Source: JBHYDC01 sp051861205
GTDB lineage: Bacteria; Pseudomonadota; Alphaproteobacteria; Rhizobiales; Pleomorphomonadaceae
NCBI GenBank assembly: GCA_051861205.1
Contig: JBHYDC010000013.1
Location: 1 to 64,000 of the forward strand
DNA length: 64,000 nucleotides
Direction: 5' to 3'
The position numbers and the translations under genes were made by a program. The notes below the pieces were generated by a model. That model did no database searches. It was not told the origin of the DNA and worked only from the letters and a program-made list of their open reading frames with translations. Positions 52,804 to 61,858 of the stretch are shown piece after piece. Numbering within the stretch: the first letter of the stretch is position 1; each line of letters starts with the position of its first letter.

Positions 52804-53604
52804 CTAGTAAATCGACCGTCCGCCGATCGTCAGCAGGCTGCGCATGTCGTCGTCATCGTCGAGCCAGCGCGACAGAGAAGCCACTGTCACCATGCGCTCC
52901 CGCTCGCCGAAGCTGGATAGATGTTCATAGGGCTCGAACGGATCGCCGAGATGGCTGACGAGCGCCAGCGCGCCTGAAAAATCGGCGGTGTGCGTAAACG
53001 TGCTCGGCGTCACCACCGTGCGGATCCCCGCCGCAACCGAAGCCCTCAGCCCGTTCGCGCTATCCTCAATGGCGATGCAATTGCGGGCATCGAGGCGAAG
53101 CGCCTCCAGCGCCATGCGATAGATGTCCGGCGCCGGCTTCTTGGTCTTGACCGCCTCACCGCCCACGATCGCGGCGAATGTTTCAAGCCCGCTGACCTCA
53201 AGATTGGCAATGATCAGGGCTTCGGCATTGGCGATGCTCGACGATGTGACGAGTGCCAGCTTCAACCCCCGCGATTTCGCCTCTTCGATAAGCCGCTCCA
53301 CACCGGGCCTAAGCCGCGCCCGGCGGTCGTCGATCATCTTGGAGTAAAGCGCGCTCTTGCGGGCATGGATCTCGTTGATCGTCGCATGCGCATCGCCGGC
53401 AAGATCCGGCTTGAAGGTGTCGATGTAATACTGAATGCGCTCCTTGCCGCCGGATACGTTCAGGAGCTTGAAATAGAGGTCGTGGTCCCAAACCCAAGAC
53501 AGACCAAATGCCTTGAAAGCGCTGTTGAAGGCTTGGCGGTGCACCTCCTCGGTTTCCGCCAGCGTGCCGTCAACATCAAAGATCAGCGCCTTCAGGCCCC
53601 GCAT
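52804..53604 (-). CDS. cbbY: HAD hydrolase CbbY (probable xylulose-1,5-bisphosphate phosphatase)
   Basis: A 266-residue HAD-superfamily phosphatase. Motif I is DVDGTLAETE, motif II is VTSSS, the conserved Lys follows in KTKKPAPD, and motif III is AIEDSANGLRA. CbbY removes xylulose 1,5-bisphosphate, an inhibitory misfire product of RuBisCO. The GGKERIQYY segment in the cap is typical of CbbY. ATG 53604 (or GTG 53607) overlaps the end of the gph gene. It is the last gene of the cbb run. Confidence 0.88.
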   Translation of the reverse strand: MRGLKALIFDVDGTLAETEEVHRQAFNSAFKAFGLSWVWDHDLYFKLLNVSGGKERIQYYIDTFKPDLAGDAHATINEIHARKSALYSKMIDDRRARLRPGVERLIEEAKSRGLKLALVTSSSIANAEALIIANLEVSGLETFAAIVGGEAVKTKKPAPDIYRMALEALRLDARNCIAIEDSANGLRASVAAGIRTVVTPSTFTHTADFSGALALVSHLGDPFEPYEHLSSFGERERMVTVASLSRWLDDDDDMRSLLTIGGRSIY

Positions 53605-54290
53605 CACGCGGTCTCCCGCAAGGTGCCGAGCGCCGCCGAAAGTTCGGCGAAACTCGCGATCACTCGGTCGGCGCCAAGGTCGGCGGGGGCAACGGACGTG
53701 TAGCCATATTCGACAACGATCACCGGCATCTCCGCCGCCCGCGCCGCCGCCACATCCGCCCCGCTGTCGCCGATCATGACGGCTTGGCGCGGATCGACGC
53801 CGATCAATTCAGCCGCCTTCCAAAGCAGATCCGGCGCCGGTTTGCGCGGCGGCCCGAAGTCGCCCCCCACCACCACCGGCAACAGATCGGAGAGGCCGAA
53901 GCTCGCCACGATCTCGCGCGAAACCGCCGTTGGCTTGTTGGTGCAAACCGCCATTGGAATATTCCGCGCCGCAAACAGCGCCAGCGTTTCCGCCACGTGC
54001 GGGAACAGCCGCGTATCGCGTGTCGCGCGCGGCTCGTAGAGGCCGAGATAGGTTCGCACCTCCGCCTCCAGCAGCCCGCCGTCCAGCGTAACGCCATGCG
54101 CGGTGAAGGCGCGCTCCACCAGATTCGGCACACCATGGCCGATCATCCGCATCACCGCAGGCACCCCATGGGCCGCAAGCCCGTGCAGCCCCATGAGTTC
54201 GTTGAGCGCCCCCGCGATATCGGGAACGCTATCCACCAGCGTACCGTCGAGGTCGAAGATCAGCCCACCCGGAAACGACTTCACGCTCAT
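53604..54290 (-). CDS. gph: Phosphoglycolate phosphatase
   Basis: A 228-residue HAD phosphatase that removes 2-phosphoglycolate formed by RuBisCO oxygenation (CbbZ role). Motif I is FDLDGTLVDSVPD, motif II is CTNKP, followed by RKPAPD and motif III GDSGADVAAARAAEMPVI. The Gph-typical cap MIGHGVPNLVERAF is present. It overlaps rpe by 4 bp and cbbY by a few bases. Confidence 0.92.
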   Translation of the reverse strand: MSVKSFPGGLIFDLDGTLVDSVPDIAGALNELMGLHGLAAHGVPAVMRMIGHGVPNLVERAFTAHGVTLDGGLLEAEVRTYLGLYEPRATRDTRLFPHVAETLALFAARNIPMAVCTNKPTAVSREIVASFGLSDLLPVVVGGDFGPPRKPAPDLLWKAAELIGVDPRQAVMIGDSGADVAAARAAEMPVIVVEYGYTSVAPADLGADRVIASFAELSAALGTLRETA

Positions 54291-54955
54291 GCCGCCGCCC
54301 CGTTCACCGCATCGCGGATCGCTGTAATGTTGTGGCGGTAAGCATCCGCCCCGCCCCGAAACACGCTCGTTCCCGCCACCAGCACATCAGCGCCCGCTGC
54401 GGCCAGCAACGGCGCCGTTTGGGGCGTCACCCCGCCGTCCACCTCGATATGAACCGGCCGGTCCCCCACCATCGCCCTGATCCGGCGAACCTTGTCGATG
54501 CCGGAAGAAATAAACGCCTGCCCGCCAAAACCGGGATTCACCGTCATGACCAGGATCAGATCGATCTCATCAATGAGATATTCGATCGCCGATTCCGGCG
54601 TTCCGGGGTTCAGCACCACTCCCGCCTTCTTGCCGAGCCCCCGGATCGCCTGCAACGACCGATGCACATGCGGCCCCGCCTCCACATGCACCGAAATCAA
54701 ATCCGCCCCCGCCTCCGCAAAGGCCGCGAGATACGGATCCGCCGGCTCGATCATCAGATGCACGTCGAAGGTCAGCGCCGAATGCGGCCGCATCGCCTTG
54801 ATCACAGGCGGACCGAAAGTGATGTTCGGCACGAAATGGCCATCCATCACATCCAAATGAATCCAATCCGCCCCAGCCCGCTCCACCGCGCCAAGTTCAT
54901 CGGCAAGGCGAGCAAAATCGCAGGAGAGCATGGACGGGGCAATGAGAAGGGTCAT
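54287..54955 (-). CDS. rpe: Ribulose-phosphate 3-epimerase
   Basis: A 222-residue TIM barrel interconverting ribulose 5-phosphate and xylulose 5-phosphate. Signatures are IAPSMLSCDFARL, WIHLDVMDGHFVPNITFGP, FDVHLMIEP, VMTVNPGFGGQAFI and IEVDGGV. In the Calvin module it plays the CbbE role. It is preceded by a 297-bp gap holding a large palindromic repeat, so it is probably transcribed from its own promoter or only weakly coupled to fba. Confidence 0.95.
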   Translation of the reverse strand: MTLLIAPSMLSCDFARLADELGAVERAGADWIHLDVMDGHFVPNITFGPPVIKAMRPHSALTFDVHLMIEPADPYLAAFAEAGADLISVHVEAGPHVHRSLQAIRGLGKKAGVVLNPGTPESAIEYLIDEIDLILVMTVNPGFGGQAFISSGIDKVRRIRAMVGDRPVHIEVDGGVTPQTAPLLAAAGADVLVAGTSVFRGGADAYRHNITAIRDAVNGAAA

Positions 54956-55004
54956 GGCTACAATTCGGTCCAGGTTGCATCAATGCAAAGCGGCGAGATT
55001 TTTC

Positions 55005-55094
55005 CTTCTCCCCTTGTGGGGTCGCGAAGCGACGGGTCGAGACCCGTGTCTCGGTCCAGGGGCCAGGTGGCCCGAGAGGGCCGGATGAGGGGTC
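55005..55094. repeat. 90-bp dispersed palindromic repeat, copy B
   Basis: Same length and same three-hairpin build as 17968-18057, with near-identical first 60 bp and last 12 bp. It lies in the rpe-fba gap. Differences concentrate between positions 60 and 78 of the element. Confidence 0.85.
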
Positions 55095-55150
55095 TCTTTC
55101 CAGCTCGCTTAAACTTTAAAGCCGAGCCTGCCCCAACGCACCCCTCAACC

Positions 55151-55195
55151 GTCGCTGCCGCGACACCTTCTCCCACAAGCGGAGAAAGGAAAGTA
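55151..55195. repeat. Opposite arm of the palindromic element at copy B
   Basis: This segment, read in reverse complement, resembles the first 35 bp of copy B (a CTTCTCC-like run, CTTGTGGG, then GTCGC and GCGAC). The 190-bp stretch 55003-55195 is therefore one large imperfect inverted repeat. Confidence 0.6.
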
Positions 55196-55252
55196 AGCGT
55201 TGGGCGACAGACATGCCCCAAGTAAGACGAGCCACCCCCTTCGCCCACCCCC

Positions 55253-56317
55253 TCACCCAAACTTCGGATCCAGTTCCCCGCTCTTATACCGCTTCGCCAT
55301 CGCCGCCAGCGACAGCGGCTTGATCTTGTCCGCATGTCCCGCCGTGCCGAACTCCTCGAAGCGCTGGATGCACAGCTTGCGCATCGCGTCCATCGCGGGC
55401 TTCAGATACTTGCGCGGATCGAACTCCGACGGGTTCTCCGCAAACACCTTGCGGATCGCCCCCGTCAGCGCCATCCGGTTGTCCGTGTCGATATTGATCT
55501 TGCGCACGCCGTGCTTGATGCCGCGCTGGATTTCCTCCACCGGCACACCCCACGTCGGCTTCATCTCGCCGCCATAGCGGTTGATGATGTCCTGCAACTC
55601 CTGCGGCACGGACGATGACCCGTGCATCACCAGATGCATGTTCGGCAGCCGCCGGTGGATTTCCTCGATGACGTTCATCGCCAGCACCGCGCCGTCCGGC
55701 TTGCGGCTGAACTTATAAGCGCCGTGGCTGGTGCCCATCGCCACCGCCAGCGCGTCCACTTGCGTGTCCTTGACGAACTGCACGGCCTGTTCGGGGTCGG
55801 TCAAAAGCTGGTCGTGCGAAAGAACGCCCTCCACCCCGTGGCCGTCCTCCTGCTCGCCGCCGCCCGATTCCAAGCTGCCGAGCACGCCGATCTCGCCTTC
55901 CACCGAAACGCCGCCCCAATGCGCCATGCGCGTCACACGCGCCGTGATGCCGGCGTTGTAGTCGTAGTCGGCGGGTGTCTTGCCGTCTTCCTTCAGCGAG
56001 CCGTCCATCATGACGGAGGTGAAGCCGTTCTGCATCGCGGTCACGCAGGTCGCTTCGTTGTTGCCGTGGTCGAGGTGCATGCAGATCGGAATGTCCGGGT
56101 GGATCTCCACGAGGCCGTCGATCAGCTTGGCCAGCACCACGTCGTTGGCATAGGCGCGCGCGCCCCGGCTCGCCTGAATGATCACGGGCGAGCGCGTCGC
56201 CTCGGCCGCTTCCAAGATCGCGAGGCCCTGTTCCATGTTGTTGATGTTGAAGGCCGGAACGCCGTAGCCATACTCCGCGGCATGGTCGAGAAGCTGGCGA
56301 AGAGTGATGCGGGCCAT
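55253..56317 (-). CDS. Class II fructose-bisphosphate aldolase
   Basis: A 354-residue zinc aldolase of the CbbA type, acting on fructose 1,6- and sedoheptulose 1,7-bisphosphate. It begins MARITLRQLLDHAAEYGYGVPAFNINNMEQ and contains the zinc ligands in CMHLDHGNN and VEGEIGVLG, then MGTSHGAYKF and VMHGSSSVP, and INIDTDNRMA for substrate binding. AAGGA precedes ATG 56317. It follows prk by 94 bp in the order fbp-prk-fba. Confidence 0.94.
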   Translation of the reverse strand: MARITLRQLLDHAAEYGYGVPAFNINNMEQGLAILEAAEATRSPVIIQASRGARAYANDVVLAKLIDGLVEIHPDIPICMHLDHGNNEATCVTAMQNGFTSVMMDGSLKEDGKTPADYDYNAGITARVTRMAHWGGVSVEGEIGVLGSLESGGGEQEDGHGVEGVLSHDQLLTDPEQAVQFVKDTQVDALAVAMGTSHGAYKFSRKPDGAVLAMNVIEEIHRRLPNMHLVMHGSSSVPQELQDIINRYGGEMKPTWGVPVEEIQRGIKHGVRKINIDTDNRMALTGAIRKVFAENPSEFDPRKYLKPAMDAMRKLCIQRFEEFGTAGHADKIKPLSLAAMAKRYKSGELDPKFG

Positions 56318-56411
56318 GGCAGTCCTTCCGATATGTCGCGGCTGTCCGGACCTTTGCGCGGAAACCTGCGCGTCCGGCAACCGCTCAGTGAAACCGAGGC
56401 TGACGCTCTTT

Positions 56412-57287
56412 CTAAAGCAGCCGCCGCTTGCGCTCAACCAAGCGCAGGATTTTGGGCGTGAGAATAAGTTGCATCGCAAGTTCCATCTTCGGGCCGGGAA
56501 CAACGATCGAATTGGCCCTCGACATGAAGCTGTTGTCGATCATGGAGAGCAAATAGGGAAAGTCGATCCCGCGCGGGTTCCTGAACCGGATCACCACCAT
56601 GCTTTCGTCGGGCGTCGGAATCCACCTCGCGATGAACGGATTGGACGTATCCACCATCGGCACGCGCTGGAAGTTGATGTCGGTCTGCGAAAACTGCGGG
56701 CAGATGAAATGCACGTAGTCGTGCATGCGCCGCAGGATCGTATCGGTCACCGCTTCTGTGGAATAGCCGCGCGTCGCCTTGTCCCGGTGGATCTTCTGGA
56801 TCCATTCAAGGTTGATCACCGGCACCACGCCGACCTTGAGATCGACGTAGCGCGCGATATTGACCTTGTCCGTCACCACCGCCCCGTGAAGCCCCTCGTA
56901 GAACAGAAGATCCGTTGCCGGCGGAAACGCCTCCCAGTCCGAAAACGTGCCTTCGGGAATACCGTAGAGATGCGACTCCTCATGGTCGTGCGCATAATGC
57001 CGCGTCCGGCCGCGTCCCTCCTCGGCATAGCTCCTGAACACCGCCTCCAACTCTTCGAGCAGATTGGCGGCCGGCCCGAAATGGCTGAAGTTAACGTCGC
57101 CGCGCGCGTGCTCCTCCGCCGCCTTCGCCTTCATCGCGGCCCGGTCATACCGGTGAAAACAGTCGCCCTCGATGAAACCGGCGGTGATCCCCTCGCGGCG
57201 GAAAATCTGCGCGAACGTGGTCCGAACAGACGTCGTGCCCGCCCCCGACGACCCCGTAATCGCAATGATCGGATGACGTTCCGACAT
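56412..57287 (-). CDS. Phosphoribulokinase
   Basis: A 291-residue class I (proteobacterial) phosphoribulokinase (CbbP), making ribulose 1,5-bisphosphate. P-loop GSSGAGTT (12-19 region), catalytic Asp in EGDCFHRYDR, YEGLHGAVV and the allosteric-type C-terminus ending RKRRLL are visible. The class I octameric enzymes are NADH-activated. Its presence implies a RuBisCO gene elsewhere in the genome. It lies 30 bp after fbp. Confidence 0.95.
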   Translation of the reverse strand: MSERHPIIAITGSSGAGTTSVRTTFAQIFRREGITAGFIEGDCFHRYDRAAMKAKAAEEHARGDVNFSHFGPAANLLEELEAVFRSYAEEGRGRTRHYAHDHEESHLYGIPEGTFSDWEAFPPATDLLFYEGLHGAVVTDKVNIARYVDLKVGVVPVINLEWIQKIHRDKATRGYSTEAVTDTILRRMHDYVHFICPQFSQTDINFQRVPMVDTSNPFIARWIPTPDESMVVIRFRNPRGIDFPYLLSMIDNSFMSRANSIVVPGPKMELAMQLILTPKILRLVERKRRLL

Positions 57288-57317
57288 AGCTCGACATACC
57301 CCCTATGGCCCACGCGC

Positions 57318-58337
57318 TTAAGCCCGGAACAGCCCGCGATAACCGAACAGCGGCGACCGCTCGGCCGACACAGGGTTCGTCTCATAGAACTCGACCCGCG
57401 TCACCTCATTCGCCGACCCGAAAACGAGCGGCGTGCGCTGGTGCAGTTCGGTCGGTACGAGATCGAGAATGCGCACCCCGCCAGCCGACGCCCGCCCACC
57501 CGCCTGCTCTACCACCATGGCGATGGGGTTCGCCTCATAAACGAGCCTAAGCCGCCCCTCCGCATAGCCGCGCCGCCCGTCGCCAGGGTAGAGGAACACG
57601 CCGCCACGCGTGAGGATGCGGCTGGTTTCCGCCACCAGCGAGGCGATCCAGCGCATGTTGAATTCCTTCTCGCGCGGCCCCGCGTCACCGGCCACGCAGT
57701 CGTCCACATAGGCGCGTATCCCCTCCGCCCAATGCCGGTAGTTCGAGGCGTTGATGGCAAATTCGTCGGTTTCCGGCGCAATGGTCAGCGCGCGCCCGGT
57801 GCCGCTGTAGATGCCCGTCGCCCGGTCCAGCGTGAAAATCAGCGTGCCTTGCCCCAGCGTCAAAACGAGATCGGTATGCGGCCCGTAGATCACATAGCCG
57901 GCCGCCAACTGGCGGTTCCCCGGCTGCAGGAACGGGTTTTCGCCGGCCGGCAGCACGGAAAAGATCGTCCCGATCGAAACGTTGGTATCGATGTTGGACG
58001 ACCCGTCCAGCGGATCGGTTGCCACAGCCACCAGTCCGGCGGCGTCGAGATAATCGGGGAGATCTGCTTCCTCTGAGCCGAACACGGCCACACCCGCCCA
58101 GTTCATGGCGTCGCGCAAGATTTCATGCGCTTTCAGGTCCAGCGCCTTCTGGCTATCGCCGCCGAGATTCGCCCCCACGATGCTGGCGTGATCCGTACCA
58201 TGCGGCCCCTCCGACACGATCGCCGACAGCACACGCCCGGCAGACGCCACGCCCAGAACCGCGCGCGCCACCGCCCGCCGCAGCGGATCGTCGCCCGCAT
58301 AGGCATCGAGAACGGCCTCCAAGCTGTTGCGGGGCAT
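57318..58337 (-). CDS. Fructose-1,6-bisphosphatase, class I (CbbF type)
   Basis: A 339-residue class I FBPase, also likely to act on sedoheptulose bisphosphate. Metal ligands are in GSEEAD and DPLDGSSNID, with the active-site lysine region GYAEGRLRLVYEANPIAMVVEQAGG typical of class I enzymes. AAGGAG precedes ATG 58337. It is the first gene of the minus-strand cbb run, divergent from cbbR, the classical place for CbbR-activated transcription. Confidence 0.94.
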   Translation of the reverse strand: MPRNSLEAVLDAYAGDDPLRRAVARAVLGVASAGRVLSAIVSEGPHGTDHASIVGANLGGDSQKALDLKAHEILRDAMNWAGVAVFGSEEADLPDYLDAAGLVAVATDPLDGSSNIDTNVSIGTIFSVLPAGENPFLQPGNRQLAAGYVIYGPHTDLVLTLGQGTLIFTLDRATGIYSGTGRALTIAPETDEFAINASNYRHWAEGIRAYVDDCVAGDAGPREKEFNMRWIASLVAETSRILTRGGVFLYPGDGRRGYAEGRLRLVYEANPIAMVVEQAGGRASAGGVRILDLVPTELHQRTPLVFGSANEVTRVEFYETNPVSAERSPLFGYRGLFRA

Positions 58338-58582
58338 CGGCGAAACTCCTTGTGATCGATCGCAAGCCGCAATGATGGCCGCTCGCATGCAACTTGTCCA
58401 ACGGGCAGACGTTCGCGTGAAGAACCGTTCGCGGCCGCGACGTCATTTCGCTGGACAGACTTGAGGCGAGGCGCGAAACAATTAGATGCCAACATTTAAA
58501 TCTGTCAGAACAGGCATGCTGAGGTGTCACATTCCGGCCGCTTGCAGAATACGCCGGGATTAAGAGAAACACGGGGGACCGC
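58338..58582. promoter_or_regulatory. cbbF-cbbR divergent control region
   Basis: The 245-bp gap must carry the CbbR site. The AT-rich segment around 58478-58505 stands out. On the minus strand it holds CTGACA followed after 17-18 bp by TAATTG, a promoter-like pair, and an imperfect dyad AGAT-N12-ATCT with T-N11-A matches. The exact CbbR boxes are not certain. Confidence 0.45.
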
Positions 58583-59563
58583 GTGAGACACACCACCCTC
58601 AAACAGCTACGCTCTCTCTCCGCCGTGATCCGAACCGGCACCGTCACGGCCGCCGCGGGCGAACTCAACGTCACGCCCCCTGCGATCACGGCGCAGGTGA
58701 AAGCGCTGGAGGAACTCGTTGGCCTTCCGCTGGTCGAGCGCATCGGCGATCGCTTTCGGCCGACCACGGCGGGCGAGGAAATCGCGGGCGCCCTCATCCG
58801 AATCGAAGCCATGCTCGGCGAATGCAACGACGCGCTCGCCGAGCTTAGAAACGCCGGCTCCGGCAAGGTCTCGATCGGCGTGGTCTCAACGGCGAAATAC
58901 TTCGCGCCCATGGCCATCGCGGCCTTCCGGCGGGAACGGCCGAATGTCGATATCCGCCTCTTCGTCGGCAACCGCGAGGAAACAGTGGCGGCGCTTCGCA
59001 CCTATGAGATCGACCTTGCGATCATGGGTCGTCCGCCGGGCGAGTTCGAGGTGGAAGCCCAGATTATCGGCGAGCACCCGCAAGTCATGATCGCCGCCCC
59101 AGATCATCGCTGCGCCGGACGCCCCCGGATCAGGCCGGAGGATATCGCCGACGAAACCTTCCTCGTTCGTGAGATCGGATCGGGCACCCGCACATCCTTC
59201 GAGGCCTTCATGGCCGGAACCTTCAACGGCCGTGCTCCGCACGCGCTGGAAATGAGTTCCAACGAAACGATCAAGCAAGCCGTTATCGCCGGGCTCGGCA
59301 TCGCCTTCATCTCTGCCCACACCATCGCGACGGAGGTGGAAATCGGCCGCCTAGCGATCCTGGACGTTGTGGGCCTGCCCATTCGCCGGCAGTGGTTCAC
59401 GGTCCGCCGCACCGATAAGCGCCTTCTCCCCGCCGCCCTAGCGCTTCGCGATTTCTGGATCCGGCGCGGCGCAAGTTTCCTGCCGCGCATTCCCCAGCTC
59501 GATCCCGTCACGGTGGAATTCACCGAGGTGCCGCCGGAAAAGGCCCAGCGCAAAAGCCGGTAA
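58583..59563 (+). CDS. cbbR: LysR family regulator CbbR
   Basis: A 326-residue LysR activator. The helix-turn-helix region opens TLKQLRSLSAVIRTGTVTAAAGELNVTPPAITAQVKALEE, typical of CbbR, and the effector domain contains GVVSTAKYFAP, where metabolites such as RuBP bind. The start is GTG 58583 with GGGGGA upstream. Its position facing fbp and prk supports the CbbR assignment over a general LysR call. Confidence 0.93.
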   Translation: MRHTTLKQLRSLSAVIRTGTVTAAAGELNVTPPAITAQVKALEELVGLPLVERIGDRFRPTTAGEEIAGALIRIEAMLGECNDALAELRNAGSGKVSIGVVSTAKYFAPMAIAAFRRERPNVDIRLFVGNREETVAALRTYEIDLAIMGRPPGEFEVEAQIIGEHPQVMIAAPDHRCAGRPRIRPEDIADETFLVREIGSGTRTSFEAFMAGTFNGRAPHALEMSSNETIKQAVIAGLGIAFISAHTIATEVEIGRLAILDVVGLPIRRQWFTVRRTDKRLLPAALALRDFWIRRGASFLPRIPQLDPVTVEFTEVPPEKAQRKSR

Positions 59564-59663
59564 GCTTGGCGTTGCAAAGCTCTTAAACGCACCTGAAGCG
59601 GCGGAAAGAAAGAGTGAGGCACAAGCCTGAAACAGGATGCGCGCTCCAGCCGGTGATGGTCAG

Positions 59664-60308
59664 TCAGCTTCTCTGAAGGGCGAGATGGACGCCCAGTCCC
59701 GCGATCATCGCACCACCCGCCCGCCGCATCATGCGCTGCATTCGGCTCGAACGCCGCAGCCTCGCGACCACCGCGCCTGCCATCAAAACGCAGACGACGT
59801 CCGCAAAGGAAAACATCGAATTCACGATCATTCCGAGAAGGACGAACTGAAGCCAGATAGGAAAAGCCGCCGACGGATCGATGAACTGCGGCAGGAACGC
59901 CAGAAAGAAAATCGCTGTCTTCGGATTGAGCACCTCGACCGTGACGCTTTCGAAAAACGCGCGGCGCCCCGATTTCGGCTCGAACCCGGAAAGCGCCACA
60001 TCGCCCTCGGCCTTGGCGCGGAACAGCGCGATGCCAAGCCAAATCAGATAGGCCGCCCCCGCGAATTTCACGGCGAGATAAAGCACAGGCACGGCATGAA
60101 ACAACACCGACAAGCCCGCCGCCGCCGCGGCAATATGCGCGTAGCCGCCGAGATGAATGCCAAGCGAGGCCATCAACCCCGACGAACGGCCCCGCGCCAT
60201 GGTTTGCGCCGCCGCATAGAGCATCGCTGGGCCTGGAATGAAGGCAAAAATCGCGGTTGTGGCGAGAAAGGCAATGAACAACTCGGTCGAAGGCATGTTC
60301 TCGCTCAT
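59664..60308 (-). CDS. LysE family amino-acid exporter
   Basis: A 214-residue membrane protein with six hydrophobic segments of the LysE/RhtB family. FAFIPGPAMLYAAAQTMARGRSSGLMASLGIHLGGY and VEVLNPKTAIFFLAFLPQFI are its conserved blocks. It exports amino acids such as threonine, homoserine or lysine; the exact substrate is unknown. ATG 60308 is the best start, with a weak ribosome-binding site. It lies 100 bp after cbbR, convergent with it. Confidence 0.87.
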   Translation of the reverse strand: MSENMPSTELFIAFLATTAIFAFIPGPAMLYAAAQTMARGRSSGLMASLGIHLGGYAHIAAAAAGLSVLFHAVPVLYLAVKFAGAAYLIWLGIALFRAKAEGDVALSGFEPKSGRRAFFESVTVEVLNPKTAIFFLAFLPQFIDPSAAFPIWLQFVLLGMIVNSMFSFADVVCVLMAGAVVARLRRSSRMQRMMRRAGGAMIAGLGVHLALQRS

Positions 60309-60504
60309 CCCACACACTTTCAAATCGGCGGCAAACCTAGCCGATGCGCGCCCGAAGATGTTGGGAAATTATGAGAATGCCCTAACTTCAAAATAATCCA
60401 ATTAGCCCCTGTCATCCAATTCAGCAGCGTCCGAGTATAGTCTCTCAGAACAAGTGCGGGATCCTCACCACCAGAAACACGTGCAAAGCATCACAGGAGT
60501 TCCC

Positions 60505-60717
60505 ATGAATGCGCTCGATATCGTCTTGACGGTTTGCCTCTTGTCAAATCCTGCCGCCTGCCAGGACAAGACACTGCCCGTCACCGACGTCAGATCCTTG
60601 AACCAATGCGTCTTCTCGGCGCAGCCCCATATTGCTCAATGGTCCGTCACGCATCCCAAATACCGGATCGTCCGCTGGCGCTGCATCGACCCTGCCGTCG
60701 AAGGCGAGCCGATCTGA
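60505..60717 (+). CDS. Small four-cysteine protein, conserved hypothetical
   Basis: A 70-residue protein with a hydrophobic start (ALDIVLTVCLLSNPAAC) that may be a signal or membrane segment, and cysteines at 11, 19, 35 and 60. The core AQPHIAQWSVTHPKYRIVRWRC resembles short hypothetical proteins recalled from other rhizobia. AGGAG precedes ATG 60505. Function unknown. Confidence 0.7.
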   Translation: MNALDIVLTVCLLSNPAACQDKTLPVTDVRSLNQCVFSAQPHIAQWSVTHPKYRIVRWRCIDPAVEGEPI

Positions 60718-60733
60718 TCTTGCCCGCCCCGGC

Positions 60734-61858
60734 TCACATCGTCCGGTAGAGATAAGGCGGTGGTGCAGCATCTACGCTCTCGGCTTCGGTGAGATCGTGG
60801 ATCATCCCGTGCAGCGGCGACTTGGAGCACATCGGATCCACCGCGTTCGGATCGCCCGCATAGGCCATGGCCTGACAGCGGCATCCGCCGAAGTCGATCG
60901 TCTTGCGCTCGCAGGTCCGGCACGTCTCCGGCATCCAGTCCTCGCCGCGATAGGCGTTGAACGCCGATCCTTCGGACCAGATCGCGGCCAGCGGCTTATC
61001 CAGCACGTTGTCGAACGTCAGATGCGGGATGGTCGCGGCGGCGTGGCAGGGCAGCACCCGGCCGTTCGGCTCGATATTGAGCCCGATCCGCCCCCAGCCG
61101 CCCATGCAGGCCTTGGGAAAGACCGAGTGGTGATCCGGCGGCACATAGTCGATCACCAGCACGCCGCGCAGCCGCTCCCGCGCCTCCATCACCACCGCCG
61201 TGCACGCGTCCACCATCGCCCGCGTCGGCAGCAGCGCGGCCCGGTTCTTCACCGCCCAGCCATGGATCTGCGTGTTCGCGATCTCGATGCGCCGCGCCCC
61301 CAGCCGCACGGCAAGCTCGATCGCCTCGCCCGCCGTGTGCAGGTTCGCGCGGTGCATGACGGCGTTGATGGTCAGCGGCAACCCCTCCGCCGTCACCCAG
61401 CCGGCAACCTTCATCTTCTGCTCGAACCCACCGCGATAGCCGCCGATCTCGTCGGCAAGTTCAGCCGTGACCCCTTGCAGCGAGAGTTGCACATGATCGA
61501 GCCCCCGCGCCGCAAGATCCTTAACCCGCGCCTCCGTCAGCCCGACGCCGGATGTAATGAGGTTGGTATAAAGGTCCGCCGCCCGCGCGACCGAAACCAG
61601 TTCCTCCAGATCGCGCCGCGCCGCCGGTTCGCCGCCCGAGAAGTGGACGTGCAGCACGCCCATCTCCGCCGCCTGGGTCAACACCGAAGCCCAAGCCTCC
61701 GTCGTCAGTTCCCCAGACCGGTGCACAAGCTCCAGCGGGTTGGAGCAATAGGGGCATTTCAGCGGGCAACGATGGGTGAGTTCCGCCAGAAGCGCCATCG
61801 GCGGCGCGACCGGCCGGGCCAGGGCCACGGCCCGTTCGGGAAGCGTCGGGGCGTTCAT
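60734..61858 (-). CDS. pqqE: PQQ biosynthesis radical SAM protein PqqE
   Basis: A 374-residue radical SAM enzyme that links Glu16 and Tyr20 of PqqA. The SAM cluster motif is CPLKCPYC, followed by GGEPAARRDL. The C-terminal SPASM-type cysteines appear in KACMGGWG, CRTCERKTIDFGGCRCQA and the PMCSKSPLHG end. Its start overlaps the pqqD stop (ATGA). It is the last gene of pqqABCDE. Confidence 0.95.
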   Translation of the reverse strand: MNAPTLPERAVALARPVAPPMALLAELTHRCPLKCPYCSNPLELVHRSGELTTEAWASVLTQAAEMGVLHVHFSGGEPAARRDLEELVSVARAADLYTNLITSGVGLTEARVKDLAARGLDHVQLSLQGVTAELADEIGGYRGGFEQKMKVAGWVTAEGLPLTINAVMHRANLHTAGEAIELAVRLGARRIEIANTQIHGWAVKNRAALLPTRAMVDACTAVVMEARERLRGVLVIDYVPPDHHSVFPKACMGGWGRIGLNIEPNGRVLPCHAAATIPHLTFDNVLDKPLAAIWSEGSAFNAYRGEDWMPETCRTCERKTIDFGGCRCQAMAYAGDPNAVDPMCSKSPLHGMIHDLTEAESVDAAPPPYLYRTM

